45,678 bases of DNA from an uncultured Clostridia bacterium (GCA_947625195.1 CANQNK010000017.1:1-45678); one strand, 5' to 3'; shown: positions 32,224 to 40,716, counted from the first letter of the stretch. Notes: generated by a model not told the origin, from the sequence alone. Made by a program: numbers and translations.

Positions 32224-33549
32224 TTATTTTACCACACTTACTGTGAAAATTCCATACCTTTTTAGAATTTTTAATGAATTCTCGTCAAAAACTTCTCCGC
32301 TGACAATAATCGGTACGCACGGAGGGCAGACAGTCTTTGAAACGGAGCATATTCTTCCCAATGCGTTTTCTATCGGTACTTCCTCGCTGTCTGAAAAAAA
32401 TGCGTCCTTTATACTCATTTTTTTATAAGGCGGCGTGATTTTTAATTTAAATGATTTGCCGCGTGCTTTGCTCATAAAACGCTCAGCCGACTTAAATGAA
32501 TCATAGACCTTGTCTAAATCCTCGTCTGTGTTCATTGTAGAAAACATAAGCACCACTGCGTTGTCGTCAGCATACTCGGCTGTTATGCCGCTTTTCTCAA
32601 AACAATCCAGCAGCTTTTCAGATGAAATACCCGAGCGGGCAGTATCAACAGTTATCTTAAACGGCTCCTTTGAAATATCGGCAAACCCGAGCGAAGCAAT
32701 CATATATTTAAGACTCTTGATTTTTTTCTCAGCGGCAATAAAGCATTCTTTTTTCTTCGCCAGATACGAATTTGCAATATCCAGCGACGCCATTATAAGA
32801 TACGAAGGCGATGTTGTAGCAAATACACTCATCACGCTTTTTGAAAGCTCAGCAAACCTGGGGCAGGTATCTTTTGATATGTGAAGATACGCACCTGACG
32901 TCAAGACCGGCAGTGTTTTGTGTGCGGAATCGCAGCACATATCCGCACCCAGCGTGATAGGGTGATTATCGTTTTTAATGAACTTAAGGTACGAGCCGTG
33001 GGCGTTATCTATCAGAAGATAAGCGCAGTGCTTTTTGCAGACGGCTGAAATCGCCGGGATATCAAGCATATTTCCAAGGTAGTCGGGACTAGTAAGATAA
33101 ACTGCCCCGCAGTCTGTTGCGTCAAGTGCTTTGTCAATGTACTTTGCAGTATACTCGCCGCCGCTTATGTCTAAAACCTCACCCTCCGGGTAAAGCCAGC
33201 AAACTTCAATATCAAGCAACGCACAGGCGTTTATAAATGAAACGTGCGAATTTCTTGCCGAAAGAATTTTATTTATACCAACCTTTTTTAAAAGCGCTGC
33301 CATAGTCTTTATACAAAGTGAAGAGCCCTCTGTTGAGTAAAGAGTCTTTTCAGTGTTAAAAAGCACGGCTGCGTTTTCCTCGCTCTTTGCTATAATACCT
33401 TTTGGCGAAAACAGAAAGTCCGCGCCGTCTATCTCTGTTATGTCATACTGTGCGGGAATGTCTATGCGGCCCTTATGTCCGGGCATATGCAGCCGCACAC
33501 CATTTTTTTCCGAATAGCTTTTTAAAAAGTCGGCAATTGGCGTATCCAT
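32224..33549 (-). CDS. Orn/Lys/Arg decarboxylase-family PLP enzyme (YaaO-like)
   Basis: A 441-residue fold-type I PLP enzyme. N-terminal MPGHKG is the family signature and CCDSAHKTLPVLTSGAYLH contains the PLP lysine (HKT). It is shorter than the 700-residue inducible lysine/ornithine decarboxylases and matches the compact YaaO/SpeA type, which makes agmatine or cadaverine from basic amino acids. It occupies the yaaO position upstream of holB, as in Bacillus. Substrate cannot be read from the sequence. Confidence 0.85.
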   Translation of the reverse strand: MDTPIADFLKSYSEKNGVRLHMPGHKGRIDIPAQYDITEIDGADFLFSPKGIIAKSEENAAVLFNTEKTLYSTEGSSLCIKTMAALLKKVGINKILSARNSHVSFINACALLDIEVCWLYPEGEVLDISGGEYTAKYIDKALDATDCGAVYLTSPDYLGNMLDIPAISAVCKKHCAYLLIDNAHGSYLKFIKNDNHPITLGADMCCDSAHKTLPVLTSGAYLHISKDTCPRFAELSKSVMSVFATTSPSYLIMASLDIANSYLAKKKECFIAAEKKIKSLKYMIASLGFADISKEPFKITVDTARSGISSEKLLDCFEKSGITAEYADDNAVVLMFSTMNTDEDLDKVYDSFKSAERFMSKARGKSFKLKITPPYKKMSIKDAFFSDSEEVPIENALGRICSVSKTVCPPCVPIIVSGEVFDENSLKILKRYGIFTVSVVK

Positions 33550-33570
33550 AAAAGCTCCTTTTAAGCCGTA

Positions 33571-33852
33571 TCAGATGTATTTTAAAAGACGGAATATGTT
33601 TTTCTTTGCCCTTGCTATCGTCCTTGAAACTGTAGACGGGTTTACTCCGTATCTTTCCGCGATCTGCTTTGGCTTCATTTTATACTTATAATATAAAATG
33701 ATATAGCTTTTTTGAGTTTTTGTCAAATCGTTATTGATTACCTGATACAGCGCCCTTGAAAGCCGTGAGCTTTTGCTTTTATCATCACCGTCAAAATCAA
33801 AAGAATCAACGCACCCTGTTATGTAATCCAGCGGAAGAAAAACTCTTTTCAT
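33571..33852 (-). CDS. Small sigma-70 region 4-like HTH protein
   Basis: 93 residues. The C-terminal half LTKTQKSYIILYYKYKMKPKQIAERYGVNPSTVSRTIARAKKNI is a sigma region-4-like helix-turn-helix with no region 2, so it cannot be a complete sigma factor. It could be a DNA-binding adaptor or a phage-type late regulator. Its ATG overlaps the previous gene's TGA (TGATG), so the pair is translated together. Confidence 0.75.
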   Translation of the reverse strand: MKRVFLPLDYITGCVDSFDFDGDDKSKSSRLSRALYQVINNDLTKTQKSYIILYYKYKMKPKQIAERYGVNPSTVSRTIARAKKNIFRLLKYI

Positions 33853-34094
33853 CAGCAGACATCTCCGAGATCTGACGAGGTGATTTCATTAATCTCGTCT
33901 TCTGTAAGATATTTCTTTATCATTCCCGCATCGCGGATAAGCTCACCGTACTCCGCAGAAAGTACTTCGATCCTCTTGTTCATACTCTTGATTTCGTCAA
34001 CATCGCGAAGAAGTGCTCTTTTCTCTTTCAGCTTTGCAATGTAGCAGTGCAGTTTTCGTGCAGTTTTCAGGTAGTCTAAATACAGTTCTTTCAA
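33852..34094 (-). CDS. Small coiled-coil protein, function unknown
   Basis: 80 residues, mostly charged helix (KTARKLHCYIAKLKEKRALLRDVDEIK) with an acidic end. It is the first gene of the minus-strand operon and is coupled to the sigma-4-like gene, which suggests the two act as a pair. I know no family name for it. The upstream strand carries GGAAAGGA before its ATG. Confidence 0.6.
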   Translation of the reverse strand: MKELYLDYLKTARKLHCYIAKLKEKRALLRDVDEIKSMNKRIEVLSAEYGELIRDAGMIKKYLTEDEINEITSSDLGDVC

Positions 34095-34172
34095 TTTTTA
34101 TCCTTTCCTTTCAGATTTTATACATCTAGTGGCGTTTTGCGCCTTATAAAACATATGTTCTTTACAAGTATT

Positions 34173-34200
34173 ATGATACCATATTTTGGAAATTTGTCAA
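34173..34200 (-). promoter_or_regulatory. Promoter of the minus-strand holB-ricT operon
   Basis: Read on the minus strand, TTGACA (34200-34195) and TATCAT (34178-34173) with a 16-base spacer. It is divergent from the DUF896 promoter. Confidence 0.65.
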
Positions 34201-34251
34201 GTGGTTTTTGATATTTTTTAGAATTGTGGGAATTTTTTTGTACAAAGGCTA

Positions 34252-34280
34252 TTGACAAGTATTTTTTTATCTGTTATAAT
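34252..34280 (+). promoter_or_regulatory. Consensus sigma-A promoter of the DUF896 gene
   Basis: Perfect TTGACA (34252-34257) and TATAAT (34275-34280), 17-base spacer. About 85 bases of leader precede the gene. Confidence 0.88.
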
Positions 34281-34370
34281 ATTCCTGCTACCGTCGATTA
34301 TTAGGCGGATTTTAACGCGCACGCACATAAAATGTAATTTTAACGTAGAATTTTTTTGATGGGGTCAGTT

Positions 34371-34586
34371 ATGGAAAAAGAGAAGCTTGACCGTATTTCC
34401 GAGCTTGCAAGGCTCAGTAAAGAGAGAGAACTGAGCGAGTCGGAAAAGAAAGAACAGAAGATACTGAGAGACGAATACAGAAAAGGCGTTGTAAGTGTCC
34501 TTACAAGTCAGCTTGACAGCACGAGAATTTTGAATCCGGACGGAACGATAATAAACGTTAAGGATCTGAAAAAGCGTGGAAGCTGA
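34371..34586 (+). CDS. DUF896 (YnzC-like) small protein
   Basis: 71 residues from ATG 34371 (MEKEKLDRISELAR), the standard N-terminus of the DUF896 family; the ATG at 34359 and TTG at 34356 in the same frame are unlikely. A helical hairpin followed by LNPDGTIINV is the family pattern. YnzC/YneA-operon proteins in Bacillus are SOS-linked, but function is poorly defined. The ribosome site (GGGG) is weak. Confidence 0.85.
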   Translation: MEKEKLDRISELARLSKERELSESEKKEQKILRDEYRKGVVSVLTSQLDSTRILNPDGTIINVKDLKKRGS

Positions 34587-34614
34587 TTTATAGTATTTGT
34601 CCAAACTTACATTG

Positions 34615-34658
34615 CCTAATCTCAACAAAGCGAAGCTTTATGAAAGGTTAGGTTTTTT
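34615..34658 (+). terminator. Terminator after DUF896 that also covers the next ribosome site
   Basis: CCTAATCT (34615-34622) pairs with AGGTTAGG (34645-34652), with an inner AAAGC/GCTTT stem, followed by TTTTTT. The 3' arm ends nine bases before the next ATG (34662) and holds the only AGG-type ribosome site of that gene. Confidence 0.8.
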
Positions 34659-34661
34659 ATT

Positions 34662-35657
34662 ATGGCAGGAATGTCAAAGCAAAAGCAGAAACTGCTGATT
34701 TTAAAGGAATTGCTTGAAAGCGAGACTGATGAGAACCATTCCCTTACAGTGGCTCAGATAATAAGCAGGCTTGAGAGTATGGGGCTTAAGGCAGAAAGAA
34801 AAACCGTTTACGATGATATTGCTACTCTTCAGGACTTCGGTGTGGACGTTGAGTGTCAGAAGGACGGTCATTCTAACGCGTATTCTATTGTCTCAAGGGA
34901 TTTTGAGCTGGAGGAGCTTTATGTTTTGGTGGACGCAGTTTCCTCTTGCAGATTTTTAACCATTAAAAAGTCAAACGAGCTTATAGATAAGATAAAAAAG
35001 CTTACCTCCAAGTATCTGTCTGAGGGATTGAAAAGAAGCATTTACATAGAAAACAGACCGAGAAGCTCGAATGAAACTGTTTATTATAACATAAACTTTA
35101 TTCACAGGGCGCTCAGTGAAAGAAAAAAAATACGTTTTAAATACTTCACGTATAACGACCGCTGCAAGGAGGTTTTTAAACACGGTGCAGGATACTATAC
35201 CGTTTCTCCACTGCATCTGGTGTGGGAAAACGACAACTACTACTTTATTGCTCACAGTGCGGATGGCGAGGAAAGTAAGATCAAAACCTATCGTGTTGAC
35301 AGAATGAAAGATGTAAAGGTTACTGAAGAGGGCGTAGATGACCTTTCCGGCGATGAGCTTCAGTTTGCAAAGAGCTTAAGAGCTACATTTTCTATGTACG
35401 GGGGAACTGAAGAAGAGTTAACTCTTTCAGTCAAGCCAAACGTATTCAACGCTATTATAGACAAGTTCGGCAAGGGTGTTCACTTTTATCCCTCCGCGGA
35501 CGGATGCTATACGGTTAAGGTAACTGTAAGCGTTAGCCCTACCTTCTGGGGATGGCTTTTCGGTTTTGGTCAGGACGCTAAGGTTATAGCGCCGAAATCT
35601 GTTGTAAACGAGGCGAAGGCTCAGATCAAAATGCTGAGCGGAAATTATGATAAGTAA
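34662..35657 (+). CDS. WYL-domain transcriptional regulator
   Basis: 331 residues: an N-terminal winged HTH (about 5-70, ERKTVYDDIATLQDFG) and a WYL domain (about 135-215, with HRALSERKKIRFKYFTYN and SPLHLVWENDNYYFIAHS). WYL regulators sense nucleic acid or nucleotides and control DNA-damage or defence genes in many bacteria. It overlaps the CLC gene by 11 bases, so the two form an operon. The ribosome site lies in the terminator stem, hinting at low or regulated translation. Confidence 0.88.
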   Translation: MAGMSKQKQKLLILKELLESETDENHSLTVAQIISRLESMGLKAERKTVYDDIATLQDFGVDVECQKDGHSNAYSIVSRDFELEELYVLVDAVSSCRFLTIKKSNELIDKIKKLTSKYLSEGLKRSIYIENRPRSSNETVYYNINFIHRALSERKKIRFKYFTYNDRCKEVFKHGAGYYTVSPLHLVWENDNYYFIAHSADGEESKIKTYRVDRMKDVKVTEEGVDDLSGDELQFAKSLRATFSMYGGTEEELTLSVKPNVFNAIIDKFGKGVHFYPSADGCYTVKVTVSVSPTFWGWLFGFGQDAKVIAPKSVVNEAKAQIKMLSGNYDK

Positions 35658-36921
35658 TCTTAAACAGCATATTACAGGCACCTTTAATTACCGAAGCAAG
35701 CTTTTGCTTCGGTTTTTAAAATGGATAATTATAAGCCTTTTTATAGGTGCGGTTATGAGTGTTGTGGGCTTTTCCTTTCGGGTAATGCTTAGCTTTGTTA
35801 CAGGCTTTCGGGAGAGCCACACGTTTGTGATCTATTTTCTGCCGCTTGCAGGACTGTTTATTGTATTTTGCTATAAAACCCTTGGATTTTATCACGATAA
35901 AGGAACAAATCTGGTTTTGCTTGCCGTCAGAAACAACGAGAAAATGACGCTCAGAACTATGCTGCTCATTTTTTCCAGCACGATAATCACTCATCTGTTC
36001 GGAGGCTCTGCCGGACGCGAGGGCGCGGCGCTTCAGATCGGAGGTTCCTTCGGCGCGTCTGTGGGAAGATTTCTGCGCCTTGACGAAAAGGATATGCGAA
36101 TTATTACTATGTGCGGAATGAGCGCGGGATTTTCCTCAATATTCGGCACACCGATAACAAGCGCTGTATTTTCTATGGAGGTTACAAGCGTTGGAATCAT
36201 GCACTACTCGGCACTTGTTCCTAGTGTGCTTTCCGCAGTTGCAGCACAAAGCCTTACCTCATTTTTCGGCGCGGATTCAGTGGGATTTACCGTTAAGGGG
36301 ATCCCGGACACCGACCTTTTAAGCATTTTAAAGGTGGTTATATTGGCGGCATTATGCGCTGTTATCGCCGAGGTGTTTGTAATAACTCTTAAAGCGTTTC
36401 ATCACATTTTTCAAAGAATTGCACCGAATAAGTTTGTGAGAATAATGATAGGCTCTGCCGTGCTCATTATACTTACTCTGCTTGTTGGCAGTCAAACATA
36501 TAACGGTGCGGGAGTTGATGTTATTAACAGCGCATTTTCCGAAAAAACAGGGTGGCAGGTGTTTTTGTTAAAGCTTCTGTTTACCGCTGTTACGCTTGGC
36601 TGTGGCTTTAAGGGCGGAGAGATCGTTCCTGCGTTTTTCGTTGGCGCGGCGTTCGGGAACTTTATCTCTCCGATATTGGGGCTTGATTACTCATTCGGGG
36701 CGTCTGTCGGGCTTATCGGCGTGTTCTGCGGAGTTACCAACTGTCCGCTTGCGTCTCTTTTTATGAGTGTGGAGTTGTTTGGCATAAAGGGAATTGTGCT
36801 TTATGCGCTTGTCTGCGCGGTGTCCTATATGCTTTCGGGCTACAGAGGGCTTTACAATTCACAGAAGATCGTGTATTCAAAGACAAAGACGGAGTTTATT
36901 GACAAGAGGATAAACGAATAG
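35647..36921 (+). CDS. CLC-family anion/proton exchanger, fluoride-type motifs
   Basis: A 424-residue CLC membrane protein with about 10-12 hydrophobic segments. The three anion-site loops read GTNLVL, GREGAALQ and GFKGGEIVPAFF. Chloride CLCs have GSGIP, GREGP and GIFAP, while the GN(N)LI, GREG(V/T/A) and GFKGGE(V/I)xP pattern is what I recall for fluoride/proton antiporters (CLC-F). I therefore favour fluoride export but without alignment. The glutamate gate (GREG) is present. No fluoride riboswitch is seen, and the gene sits under a WYL regulator. Confidence 0.8.
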   Translation: MISNLKQHITGTFNYRSKLLLRFLKWIIISLFIGAVMSVVGFSFRVMLSFVTGFRESHTFVIYFLPLAGLFIVFCYKTLGFYHDKGTNLVLLAVRNNEKMTLRTMLLIFSSTIITHLFGGSAGREGAALQIGGSFGASVGRFLRLDEKDMRIITMCGMSAGFSSIFGTPITSAVFSMEVTSVGIMHYSALVPSVLSAVAAQSLTSFFGADSVGFTVKGIPDTDLLSILKVVILAALCAVIAEVFVITLKAFHHIFQRIAPNKFVRIMIGSAVLIILTLLVGSQTYNGAGVDVINSAFSEKTGWQVFLLKLLFTAVTLGCGFKGGEIVPAFFVGAAFGNFISPILGLDYSFGASVGLIGVFCGVTNCPLASLFMSVELFGIKGIVLYALVCAVSYMLSGYRGLYNSQKIVYSKTKTEFIDKRINE

Positions 36922-36928
36922 GTTTCGG

Positions 36929-36960
36929 GGAATCGCCGGCAGGCGATTCCTCTTTTTCTT
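36929..36960 (+). terminator. Terminator of the WYL-CLC operon
   Basis: GGAATCGCC (36929-36937) pairs perfectly with GGCGATTCC (36942-36950), four-base loop, T-rich tail. Confidence 0.9.
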
Positions 36961-36976
36961 TATTAGGTATTTACCC

Positions 36977-37005
36977 TTGAAAATAAAGTCAAATGGTGGT
37001 AAAAT
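36977..37005 (+). promoter_or_regulatory. Promoter of the sirtuin-ruvX-nuclease operon
   Basis: TTGAAA (36977-36982), 17-base spacer, TAAAAT (37000-37005). Confidence 0.65.
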
Positions 37006-37023
37006 ATACTATGGGGTGGTACT

Positions 37024-37764
37024 ATGACTGATATTGAAAGACTAAACGAAATGATAAACGATTCAAACAGGATAGTATTTTTCGGCGGTGCGGGGGTCTC
37101 TACCGAAAGCGGCGTGCCGGATTTCAGAAGCGCCGATGGGCTTTACAATCAAAAGTACGATTATCCCCCTGAGGCAATGCTGTCGCACACGTTTTTTGTA
37201 AGGCATCCGGAGGAGTTTTTCCGGTTTTACAAAGACAAGATGCTTATCGACGGCGTTGAGCCTAACGCTGCCCACTATAAGCTTGCGGAGCTTGAGCGGG
37301 CGGGTAAGCTATTAGCTGTTATAACCCAAAACATCGACGGGCTTCATCAGAAAGCGGGCAGTAAAAAAGTGTACGAGCTTCACGGTTCGGTTTACAGAAA
37401 TTACTGTGAGATATGCAAAGAGCCGCATACGATGGAGTATGTTAAAAACAGCATCGGCGTGCCGAAATGTAAAAGGTGCGGCGGTGTGGTCAAGCCTGAT
37501 GTTGTGCTTTACGAGGAGGGGCTTGACGATCAGACGGTATCGGGCGCTGTAAACGCCATAATGCAGGCGGATATGCTTATTATAGGCGGCACGAGCCTTG
37601 CTGTTTATCCGGCGGCGGGACTGGTTACGTATTTTAAAGGAAAGTACCTTGTGCTTATCAACAAAGACCAGACTCAGATGGACTTAAACTGCGACCTTGT
37701 GATAAGAGAGAAAATCGGCGAGGTACTGTCAAGAATTCATCTTGATAGAGAGGACGAAATATGA
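37024..37764 (+). CDS. cobB: NAD-dependent protein deacylase (sirtuin)
   Basis: 246 residues with all sirtuin hallmarks: GAGVSTESGVPDFRS (NAD loop), TQNIDGLHQKAG, catalytic His120 (ELHGS), a zinc site Cys128/131/149/152 and GTSLAVYPAAGL. It removes acetyl groups from lysine, releasing nicotinamide. The ribosome site GGGGTGG is close. It overlaps ruvX by four bases. Confidence 0.95.
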   Translation: MTDIERLNEMINDSNRIVFFGGAGVSTESGVPDFRSADGLYNQKYDYPPEAMLSHTFFVRHPEEFFRFYKDKMLIDGVEPNAAHYKLAELERAGKLLAVITQNIDGLHQKAGSKKVYELHGSVYRNYCEICKEPHTMEYVKNSIGVPKCKRCGGVVKPDVVLYEEGLDDQTVSGAVNAIMQADMLIIGGTSLAVYPAAGLVTYFKGKYLVLINKDQTQMDLNCDLVIREKIGEVLSRIHLDREDEI

Positions 37765-38192
37765 AAATAATGGCGGTGGATTACGGCGACGCAAGAACAG
37801 GGATCGCTGTTTGCGACAGAACGGAATTTTTGGCGTCCCCGGTCGGGACGATTGAGGAAAGACATTTTGAGACGCTTGTACTGAAGGTGGCGCACATTGC
37901 CGCAGAGTATGAGGTAGGCGAGATCGTTGTGGGACTTCCTTTGAATATGAACGGAAGCTTCGGATCGAGGGCACAGGCCTGTAAGGAATTTGCAGATGCT
38001 TTGAATCAGGCGACGGATATACCCGTTAATATGTGGGACGAGCGCTCAACGACAGTTTCGGCTCACGGTATTTTGAATGAGACGAATGTCAGAGGAAAAA
38101 AGCGCAAGGCAGTGGTTGATACCGTTGCGGCGACGATAATCCTTGAAAGCTATCTTGAATTCAGACGAAAGAAAAAGGAAAGGGGAGAGTGA
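37761..38192 (+). CDS. ruvX: RuvX/YqgF Holliday-junction resolvase-like
   Basis: 143 residues of the YqgF/RNase H-like fold. The N-terminal AVDYGDARTGIAV (Asp7) and DERSTTVSAHGIL with GLPLNMNGS are the family landmarks, and D(119)TVAATIIL supplies a later acidic residue. It may process pre-16S rRNA or resolve Holliday junctions. ATGA overlap with the sirtuin gene; the next gene starts three bases after its stop. Confidence 0.93.
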   Translation: MKIMAVDYGDARTGIAVCDRTEFLASPVGTIEERHFETLVLKVAHIAAEYEVGEIVVGLPLNMNGSFGSRAQACKEFADALNQATDIPVNMWDERSTTVSAHGILNETNVRGKKRKAVVDTVAATIILESYLEFRRKKKERGE

Positions 38193-38194
38193 CT

Positions 38195-39052
38195 ATGCCG
38201 GCAATGTTCGGACCAGCGGGAAACAGCGAAAGCTTTTTTGAAAAATACAAGTCGTCTACCGACGCTCCGATGTTTTTAAAGGAGATGGGGCTTGATTCAT
38301 ACGAATATCAGTGCGGCAGGGGAATTAAAATTACGGACAAAACGGCTCAGACTCTTTTTGAAAACGCCCAAAAGTGCGGCATTACGCTTTCTTTGCACGC
38401 ACCGTACTTTATATCTCTATCAAGTGTCGAGGCAGATAAGCGCGACAACAGCATAAATTATATCATTCAAAGTTGCGAAGCCGCAAAGAGAATCGGCGCC
38501 GAAAGGATAGTTATACACTCCGGTTCGTGCGCTAAAATCACAAGGAATGAAGCACTTGAGCTTGCAAAGGACACCATTTTGAGGGCAAGACATATGGCGG
38601 TGGATAACGGTTTTGATAAGATAGTGTTTTGCATTGAAACAATGGGAAAGGTGAATCAGCTGGGTACCTTAGACGAGGTACTTGAGCTGTGCAGTCTTGA
38701 CGACACCTTTTTGCCGTGCGTTGATTTCGGTCATCTTAACGCAAGAGATTTCGGCGCTATAAAGGGAAAGAAAGAATATGAGGATATTTTAAATAAGATA
38801 GAGAATAAGCTTGGTAAAGACAGGCTGAAAATTTTTCACAGCCATTTTTCCAAGATAATGTTTACCGTTCCCGGAGGCGAGAAAAAGCATCTTACGTTTG
38901 ATGACGCACAGGGGTTCGGCCCCGATTATGAGCCACTGATGGAGCTTGTTTATAAGAAAAATCTTGCGCCTGTTTTTATCTGCGAGAGCGCGGGAACTCA
39001 GGCTGAGGACGCACTGAAGATGAAAAAGTGTTATCTTTCTTGCGGTGGTTGA
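38195..39052 (+). CDS. AP endonuclease family 2 (Nfo-like TIM barrel)
   Basis: 285 residues, TIM-barrel AP endonuclease IV family. Zinc-ligand blocks can be seen as LSLHAPYFI, IVIHSGS, FCIETMGK, CVDFGHLNARD, HSHFSKI and FICESAG. Endonuclease IV cuts abasic sites. I start at ATG 38195 because AAGGGGAG is seven bases away; the GTG at 38189 is too close to it. It is co-transcribed with ruvX. Confidence 0.88.
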   Translation: MPAMFGPAGNSESFFEKYKSSTDAPMFLKEMGLDSYEYQCGRGIKITDKTAQTLFENAQKCGITLSLHAPYFISLSSVEADKRDNSINYIIQSCEAAKRIGAERIVIHSGSCAKITRNEALELAKDTILRARHMAVDNGFDKIVFCIETMGKVNQLGTLDEVLELCSLDDTFLPCVDFGHLNARDFGAIKGKKEYEDILNKIENKLGKDRLKIFHSHFSKIMFTVPGGEKKHLTFDDAQGFGPDYEPLMELVYKKNLAPVFICESAGTQAEDALKMKKCYLSCGG

Positions 39053-39091
39053 TATGAGTATGTACGAGGCTGTGATGTATTTTGACTTATC

Positions 39092-39208
39092 GTGCTAAAA
39101 CACATTGACGCATCAGTGCCGTTTAAGGGAACAATATCAAGGCTTTCAGCGGCAAAACGCGATCCGTATACGGAGATTGAAGTTGTTTATTTGAAAAAGG
39201 AGCTATGT
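39092..39208 (+). other. In-frame coding-like stretch upstream of aroQ
   Basis: The aroQ frame stays open back to 39092 (39 codons, including FKGTISRLSAAKRDPYTEIE), but AroQ enzymes start at the later ATG. A 14-codon frame MSMYEAVMYFDLSC (39054-39098) lies just before it in another frame. The two could be pieces of one frameshifted small gene. I do not recognise it, and noncoding sequence by chance is equally possible. Confidence 0.25.
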
Positions 39209-39655
39209 ATGAAAAATGTACTTGTGATCCACGGCCCGAACCTAAACCTTTTGGGAGAGCGGGAGCCGGGAATTTACGGAAACGACGATTTTGATAGTAT
39301 AAACAATGAGATCAATTGCCAAGCTATTAAAAAGGGCTTTATAAAATGCGAAATATTTCAGTCTAACCATGAGGGTGCGATAATCGACAAACTTCACGAG
39401 GCAAGAAAAAGCTTTGACGGTATCGTTTTAAACGCGGGGGCATATACTCACTACAGCTACGCCATAAGAGACGCAATTGCGGCGATAAAGATTCCCGTGG
39501 TGGAGGTACACTTAAGCGATATTCACGCACGCGAAGATTTTCGGGCGGTAAGCGTTATAAAAGATGTATGCATAGCGCAAATCTCAGGCTACGGAAAGGA
39601 AAGCTATTTTATGGGGCTTGACGCACTAATTGAATATGAGGAGAGAAAGAATTGA
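39209..39655 (+). CDS. aroQ: 3-dehydroquinate dehydratase, type II
   Basis: 148 residues from ATG 39209, with AAGGAG six bases upstream. VIHGPNLNLLGEREPGIYG holds the conserved catalytic tyrosine, QSNHEGAIIDK, NAGAYTHYSYAIRDA and VEVHLSDIHARE complete the type II dehydroquinase active site. It carries out step three of the shikimate pathway (dehydroquinate to dehydroshikimate). It is followed by pepP and efp, a common Firmicutes cluster. Confidence 0.95.
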   Translation: MKNVLVIHGPNLNLLGEREPGIYGNDDFDSINNEINCQAIKKGFIKCEIFQSNHEGAIIDKLHEARKSFDGIVLNAGAYTHYSYAIRDAIAAIKIPVVEVHLSDIHAREDFRAVSVIKDVCIAQISGYGKESYFMGLDALIEYEERKN

Positions 39656-40716
39656 ACGGTATTATCAGGCTTCAGGAGTCACTGAGCGAGGGCGAATGCG
39701 CTTTGTTCACCGATGATGTGAACAGAAGATACTTTACAAAAATGAAGTCGTCCGCCGGAGCGGTAATAATTTTTAAGCAGGCGGCATATCTGATAATTGA
39801 CTTCAGATATTACGAGAAGGCGAAAAAACAGGTGACCGACTGTGAGGTTATAGAGCAAGACAGGCTTTATCACCAGATAAACGATCTTATAAAAAAATAC
39901 GGTGCTGTCAGAGTGCTGGTTGATGAAAGCTCAGTAACGCTCTCTGAGTTTTTCTCTTTTAAAGATAATCTTAAGGCGGCAGTTGTGCAAAAAAGCGGGC
40001 TTTGCAAAACGGTATGTTCGCTTCGGGAGATAAAGCGTGAGGACGAAAAGGAAAAAATCATTAAAGCTCAGAGAATCGCCGAAAAGGCTTATGATGAGCT
40101 TTTGAATTTCATAAGTATAGGAAAAAGCGAAAGGGAGATAGCTCTTGAGCTTAACAGGCTTATGTTTTGCTTCGGCGCGGAAGACATATCGTTTGATACC
40201 ATTGCGCTTGGCGGAAAAAACACTTCGGTGCCTCACGGAACACCGAGCGAGTATACGCTTAAATCAGGCGACCTTTTGCTTCTTGACTTCGGCGCGGTTT
40301 ATGACGGCTATCACAGCGATATGACGAGGACGCTTGCAGTCGGTGAGGTTGATGACAAAAAAGCGTTCGCTTACAGCACTGTTTTGTCTGCACAATCAGC
40401 GGCTATTGAAAAAATTATGAGCGGAGTTAAGTGCTCCGATATTGACAAGGCGGCAAGAGATATTATCGATTCCGCCGGTTTTGAAGGACGATTCGGTCAT
40501 TCCTTCGGGCACGGAGTGGGGCTTGAAATTCACGAGTCTCCAAACGTATCTCCAAATAACCAAACACGCCTTAAAAGCGGTATGGTTATAACGGCGGAGC
40601 CGGGTGTTTATTTCGAGGGCGAGTTCGGAATTCGCATTGAGGATTTCGGTATGGTAACCGAATCCGGCTTTGAAAACTTTACAAAGACTGATAAAAGCTT
40701 GACGACCATTAAATAA
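39652..40716 (+). CDS. pepP: Xaa-Pro aminopeptidase family (M24)
   Basis: 354 residues starting with TTG (39652) that overlaps the aroQ stop; GGAGAGAAAG precedes it. The N-terminal creatinase-like domain is followed by the M24 metallopeptidase domain with metal ligands in LLLLDFGAVYDGYHSDMTRT, HSFGHGVGLEIHESP, ITAEPGVYFEG and FGIRIEDFG. It removes N-terminal residues ahead of proline. Placing pepP before efp is typical, since EF-P relieves stalling at proline runs. Confidence 0.9.
   Translation: MNGIIRLQESLSEGECALFTDDVNRRYFTKMKSSAGAVIIFKQAAYLIIDFRYYEKAKKQVTDCEVIEQDRLYHQINDLIKKYGAVRVLVDESSVTLSEFFSFKDNLKAAVVQKSGLCKTVCSLREIKREDEKEKIIKAQRIAEKAYDELLNFISIGKSEREIALELNRLMFCFGAEDISFDTIALGGKNTSVPHGTPSEYTLKSGDLLLLDFGAVYDGYHSDMTRTLAVGEVDDKKAFAYSTVLSAQSAAIEKIMSGVKCSDIDKAARDIIDSAGFEGRFGHSFGHGVGLEIHESPNVSPNNQTRLKSGMVITAEPGVYFEGEFGIRIEDFGMVTESGFENFTKTDKSLTTIK

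Noticed and set aside
35640-35660. A fluoride riboswitch before the CLC gene
   Set aside because: The CLC gene starts inside the WYL gene, leaving no room for a leader RNA; none of the crcB-motif core is seen upstream of the WYL gene either.
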